This document shows, one piece after another, positions 6,857 through 15,193 of a stretch of DNA of 25,656 nucleotides. Positions within the stretch are counted from its first letter, which is position 1. Every line of letters begins with the position of its first letter. This DNA comes from an uncultured Bacteroides sp. Its GTDB lineage: Bacteria; Bacteroidota; Bacteroidia; Bacteroidales; Bacteroidaceae. The notes below the pieces were generated by a model. It was not told the origin of the DNA and did not search any database. It saw nothing but the letters and a program-made list of their open reading frames with translations. The stretch is taken from positions 1 through 25,656 of the forward strand of contig CAUEFX010000067.1 in NCBI GenBank assembly GCA_958477465.1. Direction: 5' to 3'. Both the position numbers and the translations under genes were made by a program.

Positions 6857-8944
6857 TTATTTCAACCATTTGTCCAGCCATTCGAAGAAGGTGCGTTGCC
6901 ACAAAATACCGTTTTGCGGTTTCAGTACCCAATGGTTTTCGTCCGGATAGATTAGCAGTTCCGCAGGAACACCGCGCATTACCGCAGCATCGAAAGCGGC
7001 CATCGCCTGGTTGGCAAGGATGCGATAGTCTTTCTCTCCATGGATACACAGGATAGGGGTGTCCCATTTGTCTACGAACAGATGCGGAGAGTTGGCAAAG
7101 GTACGTTGTGCGGTCGCATTCTGTTTCTCCCAGTAAGCACCTCCCATGTCCCAGTTGGCAAACCATTTCTCTTCTGTTTCGAGGTACTGCATTTCCATGT
7201 TGAAGATACCGTCATGAGCAATGAATGCTTTGAATCGCTTGTCGTGATGTCCTGCAAGCCAGTACACAGAGAAGCCTCCGAAACTGGCGCCTACACATCC
7301 CAGACGGTCTTTGTCTACAAACGGCTCTTTGGCCATTTCGTCGATTGCCGTGAAGTAGTCTTTCATGCACTGGCCGCCATAGTCACCGCTGATGGCTTCG
7401 TTCCATTCATTGCCGAATCCCGGAAGACCGCGGCGATTCGGTGCTACGATGATATAGTCGTTGGCTGCCATGATTTGGAAGTTCCAGCGGTAGCTCCAGA
7501 ACTGGCTGACGGGACTTTGCGGGCCACCTTCGCAGAAGAGCAGTGTTGGATATTTCTTGTTCGGATCGAATTGGGGAGGATAGATCACCCAGGTAAGCAT
7601 CTGCTTGCCGTCAGTGGTTTTCATCCAGCGTCCTTCCACTTTTCCCATTTCAATCTGGTCGTATATTTGCTTGTTTTCCTGCGTCAGTTGAGTGGTTTTC
7701 CCATCCGGGTCGATGGCATAGATTTCATCTCCCATGCTGATAGAGTGGCGTTTGGCTATCAGCTTGTCGCCAAAGAGGGCGGGGGCGTCATAGTCGTACA
7801 TGCCTTCGGTAACCGCTCTGATGGAATCATCGGCGAGGTTGAGGGCATATATTTGCACCTCTCCGTGCCATACGCCTGTGAAGTAGATCGTCTTTGCGTC
7901 GGCGCTCCAGATAAAAGCATCCACATTCGATTCGAATCCTTTGCTGGCAAACCGTTTTTCGCCCGTCTCGAGATTCATTACCATAAGCCGGTTCTGGTCG
8001 GCTTCGTATCCGTCGCGTTCCATGCTTTGCCAAGCGATGTATTTGCCGTCCGGAGAATATTGCGGGTTGGTGTCGTATCCTTTATTTTCTTCGGTTATGT
8101 TTTCGGTTTGCTTGGTATTCAAGTCGTAAACGTAGATATCGGAGTTGGTAGAAATGGCGTATGCCAGTCCGGTTTTCTTGCGGCAGGTGTAGGCCACTTT
8201 GTCCGAAGTGGTATTCCATGCCAACTGTTCGATGCCTCCCCAAGGTTTCATCGGGCTTTCATAAGGCTCGCCCTCCAGGATGTCGATGATATTGGAAATT
8301 GAATTACCGTCGAAATCGGCTACAAATGGGTGTGGGGCGGTGGTCACCCATTCGTCCCAGTGCTTGTACATCAGGTCGGTGACAATGATTCCCGTTGCTT
8401 TGGGCAGGTCGGGATATTTGTCGGCCGTGCTTTTCACTGTTTTCACCTGTGAGATGAAAAGGATCTTCTTTCCGTCCGGTGAAATGGAGAATCCCTCGAT
8501 GTCTCCATCGTAATTGGTGAGTTGTCTGCGTCCGCTACCGTCCGGATTCATTTCGTAAATCTGGCTGCTTCCGTTGTCATTGCTCAGAAAAGCGATTTTG
8601 GTGCCACCTTTGATCCAGGTGGCTCCATTCTCCTGGTAGGGAGTGTGTGTGATCTGTTTGTTTTCGCTTCCGTCCGCGTTCATGATGAAGAGTTCGCGGT
8701 TACTTTTGTTTTCGGGTACACTGTAATAGGCTACACTGTACACTACCTGTTTGTTGTCGGGCGACACGCTTATCTCACCGATACGACCCATTGCCCATAA
8801 TGCTTCGGGAGTCATGCGCATTCCTTCGATCTTGATATCCGATTTGCCGATGAGTGCTCCCGTACTCTGCCCAGCGTCTTTTGTTCCGCAGCAGGCTGCT
8901 AACATCATTGTTGTTGACATAACTAACAGTTTGGCTTGTCTCAT
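6857..8944 (-). CDS. S9-family dipeptidyl peptidase (DPP5-like) lipoprotein
   Basis: The 695-residue protein carries a lipoprotein signal (MRQAKLLVMSTTMMLAAC, lipobox LAAC, Cys18). A beta-propeller region (about 45-440) follows, with repeated WD40-like/TolB-like strands such as SPDNKQVVYS, SPDGKKILF and SPDGKYIAW. The C-terminal alpha/beta hydrolase domain holds the serine triad: GASFGG (Ser554), GEKDYRI (Asp639) and ENHWV (His671). Length and architecture fit Porphyromonas gingivalis DPP5, which releases N-terminal dipeptides. The product is probably periplasmic or membrane-anchored, supplying dipeptides. On the minus strand it lies downstream of MATE but is separated by the repeat array at 9081-9208, so it probably has its own promoter; TATCTTCG near 8970-8977 is an imperfect -7 match. 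Assignment to S9 is firm; DPP5 versus other acyl-aminoacyl peptidases is likely but not certain. Confidence 0.92.
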   Translation of the reverse strand: MRQAKLLVMSTTMMLAACCGTKDAGQSTGALIGKSDIKIEGMRMTPEALWAMGRIGEISVSPDNKQVVYSVAYYSVPENKSNRELFIMNADGSENKQITHTPYQENGATWIKGGTKIAFLSNDNGSSQIYEMNPDGSGRRQLTNYDGDIEGFSISPDGKKILFISQVKTVKSTADKYPDLPKATGIIVTDLMYKHWDEWVTTAPHPFVADFDGNSISNIIDILEGEPYESPMKPWGGIEQLAWNTTSDKVAYTCRKKTGLAYAISTNSDIYVYDLNTKQTENITEENKGYDTNPQYSPDGKYIAWQSMERDGYEADQNRLMVMNLETGEKRFASKGFESNVDAFIWSADAKTIYFTGVWHGEVQIYALNLADDSIRAVTEGMYDYDAPALFGDKLIAKRHSISMGDEIYAIDPDGKTTQLTQENKQIYDQIEMGKVEGRWMKTTDGKQMLTWVIYPPQFDPNKKYPTLLFCEGGPQSPVSQFWSYRWNFQIMAANDYIIVAPNRRGLPGFGNEWNEAISGDYGGQCMKDYFTAIDEMAKEPFVDKDRLGCVGASFGGFSVYWLAGHHDKRFKAFIAHDGIFNMEMQYLETEEKWFANWDMGGAYWEKQNATAQRTFANSPHLFVDKWDTPILCIHGEKDYRILANQAMAAFDAAVMRGVPAELLIYPDENHWVLKPQNGILWQRTFFEWLDKWLK

Positions 8945-9263
8945 ATTTTTTCTTTCAGTTAAATTAAGATATGCGAAGATAGTGATAAAATTTTGTTTTC
9001 TTATAGGAAGAAGTAAAATAGTTCCGAGTGCATTCGCACGGAAAACGATACCGTATTTCAGCCGTTTATGGCAGGCTCCAGAAAGACGCTACATCTTTTT
9101 TTAAAAGACATATAAGTTTCAAAAAAAGATGTAGCATCTTTTAAAAAAACATATAGCATCTTTTAAAAAAAGATATAGTGTCTTTTAAAAAAAGATATAG
9201 CATCTTTCGGAGGGAGGGTGGAGATGCTTCACTTTTCCAACCCAATACTTCCCTGTTTGGTGG
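8945..9263. other. 319-base intergenic region between peptidase and MATE genes
   Basis: There is no gene here. It contains the putative peptidase promoter near 8950-8990, a 22-bp repeat in inverted orientation (9081-9102), a degenerate AT-rich spacer (9103-9120) and four direct 22-bp repeats (9121-9208). The short MATE 3' flank follows. Confidence 0.7.
9081..9208. repeat. Array of 22-bp hairpin-forming repeats (one inverted, four direct)
   Basis: Four contiguous 22-base units start at 9121, 9143, 9165 and 9187. Each is seven A residues followed by a 15-base part; in the first unit that part is GATGTAGCATCTTTT. In the first unit the arms AAAAGATG and CATCTTTT pair perfectly around a TAG loop; other units vary in the stem, with a G-U pair in the third. 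A further copy at 9081-9102 is inverted and matches the reverse complement of the first unit at 20 of 22 positions. Read on the minus strand, each unit is a hairpin followed by seven T, i.e. a serial terminator-like module between MATE and the peptidase gene. Confidence 0.85.
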
Positions 9264-10595
9264 TTATATCTTTTTCTGTTGCCAATTTCCTTTCAGAATA
9301 TACCATCGGCAGAATATCAGTGTGAGGGTTGCATACAAGTGTTCGCTGGTCCAGCAGAAGGCTACATCCGCCCGGAAGTATAAAATGATACCGGTAATAT
9401 AGGCCACATAGACCACCAGCACACATAACTCCATGACCAGTGCGGTACGCGTATTGCCTGTACCCGATACGGACTGGAAGTACACATTAGACGGAACCAT
9501 GATGAGATAGCCCGTGCACAACACCCACAACGATGCCACAGATGCTTCCCGCAACGCAGGAATGTCTGTGTAGATGCTGAGTATCAGCTGGGGGAATAAT
9601 GTGAAAAACAGTAATAACGGAATAACAAAAGCATAAGCTATCCGGATATGCTGGCGGATTGTTCCTTGCACGCATTGCGTCTCTCCGGCTCCGATCAGGT
9701 TGCTTACCAACGAACCGCAGGTGGTGGCAAACGCCAGAGTTATCATGAAAGGGATGCCGGAAACATTGCGGATGATATTCGTGACAGCCAATGCACGCTC
9801 TCCCAGGTGTTCTACGAACAGGAAGAAGGTGAGCCAGGTAGACATGGACAGGAGGTTTTGAATCATGGTCCAGAACGAGACTCCCAGTATACGCTTCAAT
9901 ATTTCCGGCTGGAAGGCGGGAAGTTTGTTGAGGGCATACTTCCGGCTGTCGATTCGTTTCCAGGTATAGATGATGAAGAACAGTACAGAGATCAGCTCTG
10001 CCAATGACGATCCGATGGCTGCTCCGGCAATACCCAGTTTGGGAAAGCCGAATTTTCCGAAAATCAGGATATAGTTGAATACCACGTTCGACAGTACCAT
10101 GACGATGGAGTTCAGGGTCAGCGTTTTAGTTTGGGTGGTTCCTACGAAGAACGCTCTGAACATCACCATGATAAACGAAAAGAAGAAACCGAAGATACGC
10201 CAATTGATGTAGCTGACGGCTGCTTCGTAAATGTGGGGTGAAGAAATGATGCTTTTCAATAGCTGCGGTGAGAAATACAGCGATATGGCAAATGCGATGA
10301 CCGCTAATGCCAACAGGAAGTATACCCCTTGATAGAAGATAGGGCCTATTTCTCTGTATTGACGTTCTCCGTTGCGCCGTGCTATCATGATTTGCGCTCC
10401 GATGCTGAAACCGAATGCCATCATGAAGATGACCATATAGTAGATTCCGGCTATGGCAGATGCACCCAGTTCTATCTCTCCTACACGCCCCAGAAAGGCA
10501 GTATCAGTCATCCCGATCATCTGTTCCATGACGAGACTGATCAGGATAGGGTAGGAGATAAGCCATATTTCTCTGTAAGAATACTTTGTTTTCAT
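9264..10595 (-). CDS. MATE-family efflux transporter
   Basis: The 443-residue membrane protein begins MKTKYSYREIWLISYPILIS and shows the MatE domain layout: two halves of about six helices. The first half includes LVMEQMIGMTDTAFLGRVGE, and the middle has FGFPKLGIAGAAIGSSLAEL. The second half opens with PFMITLAFATTCGSLVSNLIGAGE, here split as FMITLAFATTCGSLVSN and LIGAGE. MATE proteins export cationic drugs or metabolites in exchange for Na+ or H+; the substrate here is unknown. The C-terminus ends with a short charged tail (GNWQQKKI). It lies downstream of pyrG-yidC on the same strand, but the terminator hairpin at 10744-10778 separates them. The repeat array at 9081-9208 follows its stop codon. 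Confidence 0.92.
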   Translation of the reverse strand: MKTKYSYREIWLISYPILISLVMEQMIGMTDTAFLGRVGEIELGASAIAGIYYMVIFMMAFGFSIGAQIMIARRNGERQYREIGPIFYQGVYFLLALAVIAFAISLYFSPQLLKSIISSPHIYEAAVSYINWRIFGFFFSFIMVMFRAFFVGTTQTKTLTLNSIVMVLSNVVFNYILIFGKFGFPKLGIAGAAIGSSLAELISVLFFIIYTWKRIDSRKYALNKLPAFQPEILKRILGVSFWTMIQNLLSMSTWLTFFLFVEHLGERALAVTNIIRNVSGIPFMITLAFATTCGSLVSNLIGAGETQCVQGTIRQHIRIAYAFVIPLLLFFTLFPQLILSIYTDIPALREASVASLWVLCTGYLIMVPSNVYFQSVSGTGNTRTALVMELCVLVVYVAYITGIILYFRADVAFCWTSEHLYATLTLIFCRWYILKGNWQQKKI

Positions 10596-10656
10596 TCTAT
10601 TCGTTTAGTATTTGTTGAATAATCTTTTTGTTTGTACTTGCCACCCCATCCTTCGG

Positions 10657-10699
10657 TCACCCTTCCTTCACGGAAGGTGAGGAGGTCGTGTGAAACGAC
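10657..10699. repeat. Two adjacent short hairpins in the MATE-yidC spacer
   Basis: TCACCCTTCC and GGAAGGTGA (10657-10680) form a stem with one bulged C. GTCGT/ACGAC (10685-10699) forms a second one. There is no adjacent T run. The role is unknown; it may be a decayed palindromic element. Confidence 0.4.
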
Positions 10700-10743
10700 A
10701 GCAATCTGCCATTGTCCGGCATATAGATCAGCATAAAAATACG

Positions 10744-10778
10744 AAAGCCGGACAAACCTAAAGAGTTAGTCCGGCTTT
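10744..10778 (-). terminator. Terminator after yidC
   Basis: AAAGCCGGAC (10744-10753) pairs perfectly with GTCCGGCTTT (10769-10778), with an inner CTAA/TTAG pairing. On the minus strand it lies about 20 bases after the yidC stop and is followed by a T-rich tract near 10735-10740. Confidence 0.8.
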
Positions 10779-10799
10779 TGCATTATAACGGTATTGCTT

Positions 10800-12656
10800 T
10801 TATCGCTTATTCTGCTGCTGTCTTGCTTTTGCCATCTCTTCCTGCTGCTTTTGCATCGCTTCCAGACGGGCGGCAAAGCCGGTCTTTTTCATCTGTTTCG
10901 GGTCTTTCTTCTTCGCTTCGAGGATGGCAAGCAACTTGTCTTCATCGGTTGTTTTGCGAAGTACGATCATTGTACCCACGCTGATCAGCGTTGAAATGAA
11001 GTAATAATAGTTCAATCCCGAGGGATAGTCATTCAATACGAAAAGGAACATTATCGGCATCAGGTACATCATCCATTTCATGGCTGCCATCTGAGGCTGT
11101 GAACCATTGTCCTGTTGTTGCATGGTGAACTTGGTATTCAGGATGTTGGTCACTGTCATCAACAGACAGAACAAGCTGAGGTGGTCACCCAAGAACGGGA
11201 TATGGAACGGGAATGTGACAAATGCATCGTAAGTAGACAAGTCGTCTGCCCACAGGAAACTTTGCTGGCGGAGCTCGATGGCGCTCGGCACGAACATAAA
11301 CAATGCCATGAGGATAGGGAACTGTAACAGCATTGGCAGGCAACCACCCATCGGGCTTACTCCATACTGGCTGTACAGGCTCATTACCTCCTGTTGCTTC
11401 TTCATCGCATCTTCCTGCTTCGGATATTTCTTGTTTATTTCATCGATCTTCGGTTTCAGTACACGCATTTTTGCCGATGACATATAAGTCTTCCAAGTGG
11501 CCGGGTATACGGCTATTTTCACGATGATGGTCAGAATCAGCAGAACGATACCCATGCTCAGCCCCCAGCCGGAGAGCCAGTCGAACACGTTGATGATGAT
11601 GTATTTGTTGATCCAGCGAATCAACGGCCATCCTAAATAGACCAGATTGTCGAGTTCCCATTTATCCTCGCGTCCCTTATCGAGCGCTTTCAATGTCTTG
11701 TAATGGTTCGGTCCGAAATAGAAATACATGTCGGTGACTTGTTTGCCGGTCGGATCGAAGAATGTATTCATCTCAGCGGAATAGTCTTTGATATAGCCGC
11801 TTCCCTGCTTCTCCATACGTGATTTGACATTCACCTTATCGAAATCCTGATTAGCGATGAACACGGAGGAGAAGAACTGGTTCTTGAAAGCAATCCAGTC
11901 TACACGACCTTCGAGCTGCTTCTCATCGTCTTTGGCAGCCGAAAGATTGTCCGTATCGTCATTGGCGGTTTTGTACATCAGCTCGGCCAGACGGTTCTCA
12001 TAAGTGAATCCCTTTTCGAGTTGGTGCGCACGCTGCGACCAGGAGATGTCTACATAATCCGTGGAAGCGAGTTTCCCCGCCATGCCCGTTGCCTGAATGG
12101 TGAATCCCAGCAGGTAGCTGTCCGGCTTCAGTATGTAGGCAAAGTCGATATAGCTCTCACTGTCGGCAGCCAGGCGCATGGTCAGGCTGCTGTCGGTTTT
12201 GTTGACAACCTCAAAATAATAGTCCTTTGTCTGGATAGTCTCTTTCTTGTTGTAGAAGTTGAAGTTCATTTCGGCATCACTGCCGTTGAACAGTACAACC
12301 GGTTTGCCATCCTGCCCGTTATAGTCTTTCAGCATTGCAGAATACACACGTCCTCCCTTATTGTCGAAGGTGATCTCCACTAAGTTGTTCTGAATGGTGG
12401 TGAAAGACTCTTTGCCTTGTGTGGCATTGAAGAAAAGCGAAGTTGAATCTGCCGTACCGGTATTTTCTCCTTTCTCATTGGCCAATGCCGCAGCTGCTTT
12501 GGCTTTGAGGGCTTCCTCCTGTTGCTGCACCACTGCAATGGAGTCGTAGTATCTCTTTTGAGCAGCGAGCTGTTCTTTGCTCGGACGGCTCAGAAAGCTG
12601 AATCCTACTAATAAGATGCCTATTAAAACGAGACCTGTTATGGTGTTTTTATCCAT
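10800..12656 (-). CDS. yidC: Membrane protein insertase YidC
   Basis: The 618-residue YidC/Oxa1-family insertase places membrane proteins into the inner membrane, alone or with Sec. The N-terminal helix (about 6-22, ITGLVLIGILLVGFSFL) is followed by an alanine/glutamine-rich linker, then the large periplasmic P1 beta-sandwich (about 80-340). The conserved core has helices near 364-385, 442-460, 490-508 and 526-562, with YPATWKTYMSSAKMRVLKPK after the first. The groove residue that is arginine in E. coli (Arg366) aligns with Lys380 here (TIIVKIAVYP), keeping the positive charge. The tail (568-618) is basic and glutamine-rich, as in other Bacteroidota, and could contact ribosomes. It starts 24 bases after pyrG ends, so the two are likely one transcript. 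Confidence 0.96.
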   Translation of the reverse strand: MDKNTITGLVLIGILLVGFSFLSRPSKEQLAAQKRYYDSIAVVQQQEEALKAKAAAALANEKGENTGTADSTSLFFNATQGKESFTTIQNNLVEITFDNKGGRVYSAMLKDYNGQDGKPVVLFNGSDAEMNFNFYNKKETIQTKDYYFEVVNKTDSSLTMRLAADSESYIDFAYILKPDSYLLGFTIQATGMAGKLASTDYVDISWSQRAHQLEKGFTYENRLAELMYKTANDDTDNLSAAKDDEKQLEGRVDWIAFKNQFFSSVFIANQDFDKVNVKSRMEKQGSGYIKDYSAEMNTFFDPTGKQVTDMYFYFGPNHYKTLKALDKGREDKWELDNLVYLGWPLIRWINKYIIINVFDWLSGWGLSMGIVLLILTIIVKIAVYPATWKTYMSSAKMRVLKPKIDEINKKYPKQEDAMKKQQEVMSLYSQYGVSPMGGCLPMLLQFPILMALFMFVPSAIELRQQSFLWADDLSTYDAFVTFPFHIPFLGDHLSLFCLLMTVTNILNTKFTMQQQDNGSQPQMAAMKWMMYLMPIMFLFVLNDYPSGLNYYYFISTLISVGTMIVLRKTTDEDKLLAILEAKKKDPKQMKKTGFAARLEAMQKQQEEMAKARQQQNKR

Positions 12657-12680
12657 TTTTTATTCTTGATTATTTAATTA

Positions 12681-14285
12681 TTATTTGCTTATTGCCGCCT
12701 TGATGAATGATAAGAACAGCGGATGCGGATTCAATACCGTACTGCTGTATTCGGGATGGAACTGAGTTCCCACGAACCATTTCAGTGCCGGGATTTCCAC
12801 GATTTCCACCAGACCCGATTCCGGGTTGACACCTGTGCACTTCATGCCGGCCGCTTCATATTCGGCTTTGTATTCATTGTTGAATTCATAACGGTGACGG
12901 TGGCGTTCCTGAATATGTTCGGTCTTGTAGGCTTCATAAGCCTTGCTGTCTTTGGTCAACGTACATTCGTAGGCACCCAGACGCATCGTTCCGCCCATAT
13001 TGGTGATTGCTTTCTGTTCCTCCATGATGTCGATGACGTTGTGTGGCGTCTTTTCGTCCATCTCGCGCGAGTTGGCATCCTTATATCCCAGTACGTTGCG
13101 GGCAAATTCGATGGCGATGCATTGCATGCCCAGGCAGATACCGAATGTCGGGATGTTATGGGTACGTGTATATTTGATGGCAACAAACTTGCCTTCGATG
13201 CCACGCTGGCCGAAGCCGGGGCCTATCATTACACCCGCCATGCCTTTCAGGGCTTCTGCTACATTATCGTCTGTCAGCGTTTCGCTGTTCACAAAATCCA
13301 CCTGTACCTTACAGTCGTTGTAAGTGCCTGCCTGTGAAAGAGCCTCACGGATTGATTTATAGGCATCCTGCAGGTCATATTTTCCTACCAGGGCAATGTG
13401 TACCGGTTCTGTCTTTTCCGCTTTATGACGGCGTTCGAGGAATGCGCGCCATGGACCGAGTCCCGGAGTCTCGCCCACGGGGAGTCCCATCTTTTTCAGA
13501 ATTGTCTCGTCCAATCCCTGTGCCTGCATCAGTATGGGCACCTCGTAGATGGTAGGTGCATCGATGCTCTGCACAACGGCATTCTCGTCTACGTTACAGA
13601 ACAGAGCCACTTTCTTGCGAAGGCTGGTGCTCAGTTCGTGTTCGGTACGCAGCACGAGGATGTCCGGTTGGATACCGGCGCTTTGCAACTCTTTTACGGA
13701 GTGTTGGGTCGGCTTTGTCTTGAGTTCTCCGGCTGCTGCCAGATAGGGTACATAAGTAAGGTGTACGCACAAGGCATCTTTTCCCAACTCCCATTTCAAC
13801 TGACGGATACTTTCCACGTAAGGGAGTGATTCGATGTCACCCACGGTTCCGCCTATTTCGGTGATTACGAAGTCGAACTTATATTTGTTGCCCAGCAACT
13901 TCACGTTGCGCTTGATCTCATCGGTGATATGTGGAATTACCTGAATTGTTTTGCCCAGATAGTCACCACGGCGTTCTTTGTCGATGACGCTTTTGTAGAT
14001 ACGTCCGGTGGTGATGTTGTTGGCTTTGGTTGTCTGGATGCCCAGGAAGCGTTCATAGTGCCCCAGGTCGAGGTCGGCTTCATGCCCGTCTACGGTTACG
14101 TAGCATTCTCCATGTTCATAAGGATTCAGCGTTCCCGGGTCGATGTTGATATACGGGTCAAACTTCTGAATGGTTACTTTATAACCTCTTGCTTGCAGCA
14201 ATTTACCGATGGACGATGAAATAATACCTTTTCCTAATGAGGAAGCTACACCACCGGTGACGAAAATATACTTTGTTTCTCCCAC
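12681..14285 (-). CDS. pyrG: CTP synthase
   Basis: The 534-residue enzyme makes CTP from UTP, ATP and glutamine in pyrimidine nucleotide synthesis. The N-terminal amidoligase domain (1 to about 270) shows the P-loop-like TGGVASSLGKGI, the FDPYINIDPGTLNPYEHGE substrate loop and EIGGTVGDIESLP. The class I glutamine amidotransferase domain (about 290-534) has the nucleophile in GICLGMQ (Cys384) and the His510/Glu512 pair in FHPEYSS. The start is GTG at 14285: no in-frame ATG exists between it and the upstream stop, and MGETKYIFVTGG matches the family N-terminus. Promoter-like TAATTTTG lies about 70 bases upstream. yidC follows after 24 bases. Confidence 0.97.
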   Translation of the reverse strand: MGETKYIFVTGGVASSLGKGIISSSIGKLLQARGYKVTIQKFDPYINIDPGTLNPYEHGECYVTVDGHEADLDLGHYERFLGIQTTKANNITTGRIYKSVIDKERRGDYLGKTIQVIPHITDEIKRNVKLLGNKYKFDFVITEIGGTVGDIESLPYVESIRQLKWELGKDALCVHLTYVPYLAAAGELKTKPTQHSVKELQSAGIQPDILVLRTEHELSTSLRKKVALFCNVDENAVVQSIDAPTIYEVPILMQAQGLDETILKKMGLPVGETPGLGPWRAFLERRHKAEKTEPVHIALVGKYDLQDAYKSIREALSQAGTYNDCKVQVDFVNSETLTDDNVAEALKGMAGVMIGPGFGQRGIEGKFVAIKYTRTHNIPTFGICLGMQCIAIEFARNVLGYKDANSREMDEKTPHNVIDIMEEQKAITNMGGTMRLGAYECTLTKDSKAYEAYKTEHIQERHRHRYEFNNEYKAEYEAAGMKCTGVNPESGLVEIVEIPALKWFVGTQFHPEYSSTVLNPHPLFLSFIKAAISK

Positions 14286-14352
14286 AGCTATACTGTTTTT
14301 TATAATTTGTTTACTTATGATGTATTCTAAGAACTTAACGTATTAAAAACCG

Positions 14353-14360
14353 CAAAATTA
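14353..14360 (-). promoter_or_regulatory. Putative -7 promoter element for pyrG-yidC
   Basis: TAATTTTG on the minus strand, followed by C, matches TAnnTTTG. It lies about 70 bases before the GTG start of pyrG. A -33 box is not evident. Confidence 0.5.
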
Positions 14361-14422
14361 CAAAAAATAGGCAAGTAATGGGTAATCGTGGGGACAAATT
14401 TTGCTAAAAAATGCAATTCGTT

Positions 14423-14533
14423 CTATTTAAAGTTCTTCCGATTCTCGTATATTCTCACTGTTTCGGTTAAAGCGTAATTCATCCTTTTTTTTAGATCAGG
14501 CACGTCTCGAATGCTGTACTTTGCTAAATTCAT
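14423..14533 (-). CDS. Orphan 36-residue reading frame, possible gene remnant
   Basis: The minus strand from an ATG at 14533 reads MNLAKYSIRDVPDLKKRMNY, then ALTETVRIYENRKNFK, and stops at 14423. The sequence is well mixed and charged like a real protein segment rather than the low-complexity peptides of most shadow frames, but I do not recognise a family. It sits between the ogt cluster and pyrG. It may be a small protein or the N-terminal stub of a lost gene. Confidence 0.3.
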   Translation of the reverse strand: MNLAKYSIRDVPDLKKRMNYALTETVRIYENRKNFK

Positions 14534-14601
14534 TATTTTCGCATCGTAAAATCTTTAGATTAAAGAGCCTGTTTGAATTTTGTCCGGCATTCTTTTGAGA
14601 G

Positions 14602-15150
14602 TTATTTATGAGGCTGTTTTTTCGTTTTTATATTCGAAGAAACTGTTTCTAATTCCAAAAGCATTTTTTTTGCGGCAAGCCCACCGCCATATCCGGTAAG
14701 CGAACCGTTACTTCCAATTACTCTGTGGCAAGGGGCGAAAATCGAAATAGCATTAGAACCATTGGCGTTAGCTACTGCGCGTACAGCCTTTGGCATACCG
14801 ATGTGTTGTGCCATTTCTCTATATGAGACCGTCTTTCCATAAGGTATTTTCAGTAGTTCGTTCCATACAATTTTCTGAAAATTTGTACCGATGAATAACA
14901 GTGGAACATTGAATGTCTGGCGTTTCCCGGCAAAGAACTCGTCAAGTTGTACCGCCGCTTTTTCGATTACTGCCGACGTGCCTTCCTCAAATTCTGCTTG
15001 TAGTACACGTTTCAGTCGCCTGTTCACATGGTCACGGCGTTTTTCCACTTGCCAGTCGCACAAACAGAGTTTGTCATTGAATGAACCAAGTAGCAATGTG
15101 CCACATGGAGATTCATAAAGTTTTGTTTTGATAATATTTTTCTTGTACAT
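14602..15150 (-). CDS. ogt: Methylated-DNA--protein-cysteine S-methyltransferase
   Basis: The 182-residue suicide repair protein transfers an alkyl group from O6-alkylguanine (and O4-alkylthymine) in DNA to its own cysteine. The N-terminal ribonuclease-like domain (about 8-82) precedes the DNA-binding domain. That domain carries TNFQKIVWNELLKIPYGKTVSY (helix-turn-helix region, split as TNFQKIVWNELL and KIPYGKTVSY), the AVRAVANANGSN helix and the active-site APCHRVI (Cys141), followed by GSLTGYGGGLAAKKMLL. No AdaA domain is present, so this is the Ogt type without the regulator half. The C-terminal tail is lysine-rich and overlaps the GAGGCTGTTT motif, so the last residues may be altered by an old rearrangement. 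It lies 43 bases after the MFS gene and probably belongs to the same transcript. Confidence 0.93.
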   Translation of the reverse strand: MYKKNIIKTKLYESPCGTLLLGSFNDKLCLCDWQVEKRRDHVNRRLKRVLQAEFEEGTSAVIEKAAVQLDEFFAGKRQTFNVPLLFIGTNFQKIVWNELLKIPYGKTVSYREMAQHIGMPKAVRAVANANGSNAISIFAPCHRVIGSNGSLTGYGGGLAAKKMLLELETVSSNIKTKKQPHK

Positions 15151-15193
15151 CTCTTTTATGTATTATTCCAAGTACGATATCGTTAGTCAGGTT

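Larger units (their letters stand above)
14286..14601. other. 316-base region between pyrG and ogt
   Basis: It contains the pyrG leader and promoter (TAATTTTG at 14360-14353), the orphan 36-residue frame at 14423-14533 and two near-identical motifs, GAGCCTGTTT (14565-14574) and GAGGCTGTTT (14610-14619). These motifs resemble mobile-element ends but cannot be assigned. No clear ogt terminator is seen. Confidence 0.5.

Noticed and set aside
7040..8302. Long (420-codon) plus-strand frame opposite the S9 peptidase
   Set aside because: It is an antisense shadow of a clear peptidase gene with intact catalytic triad.
9081..9208. CRISPR array
   Set aside because: The repeats are contiguous with no variable spacers and no cas genes are present.
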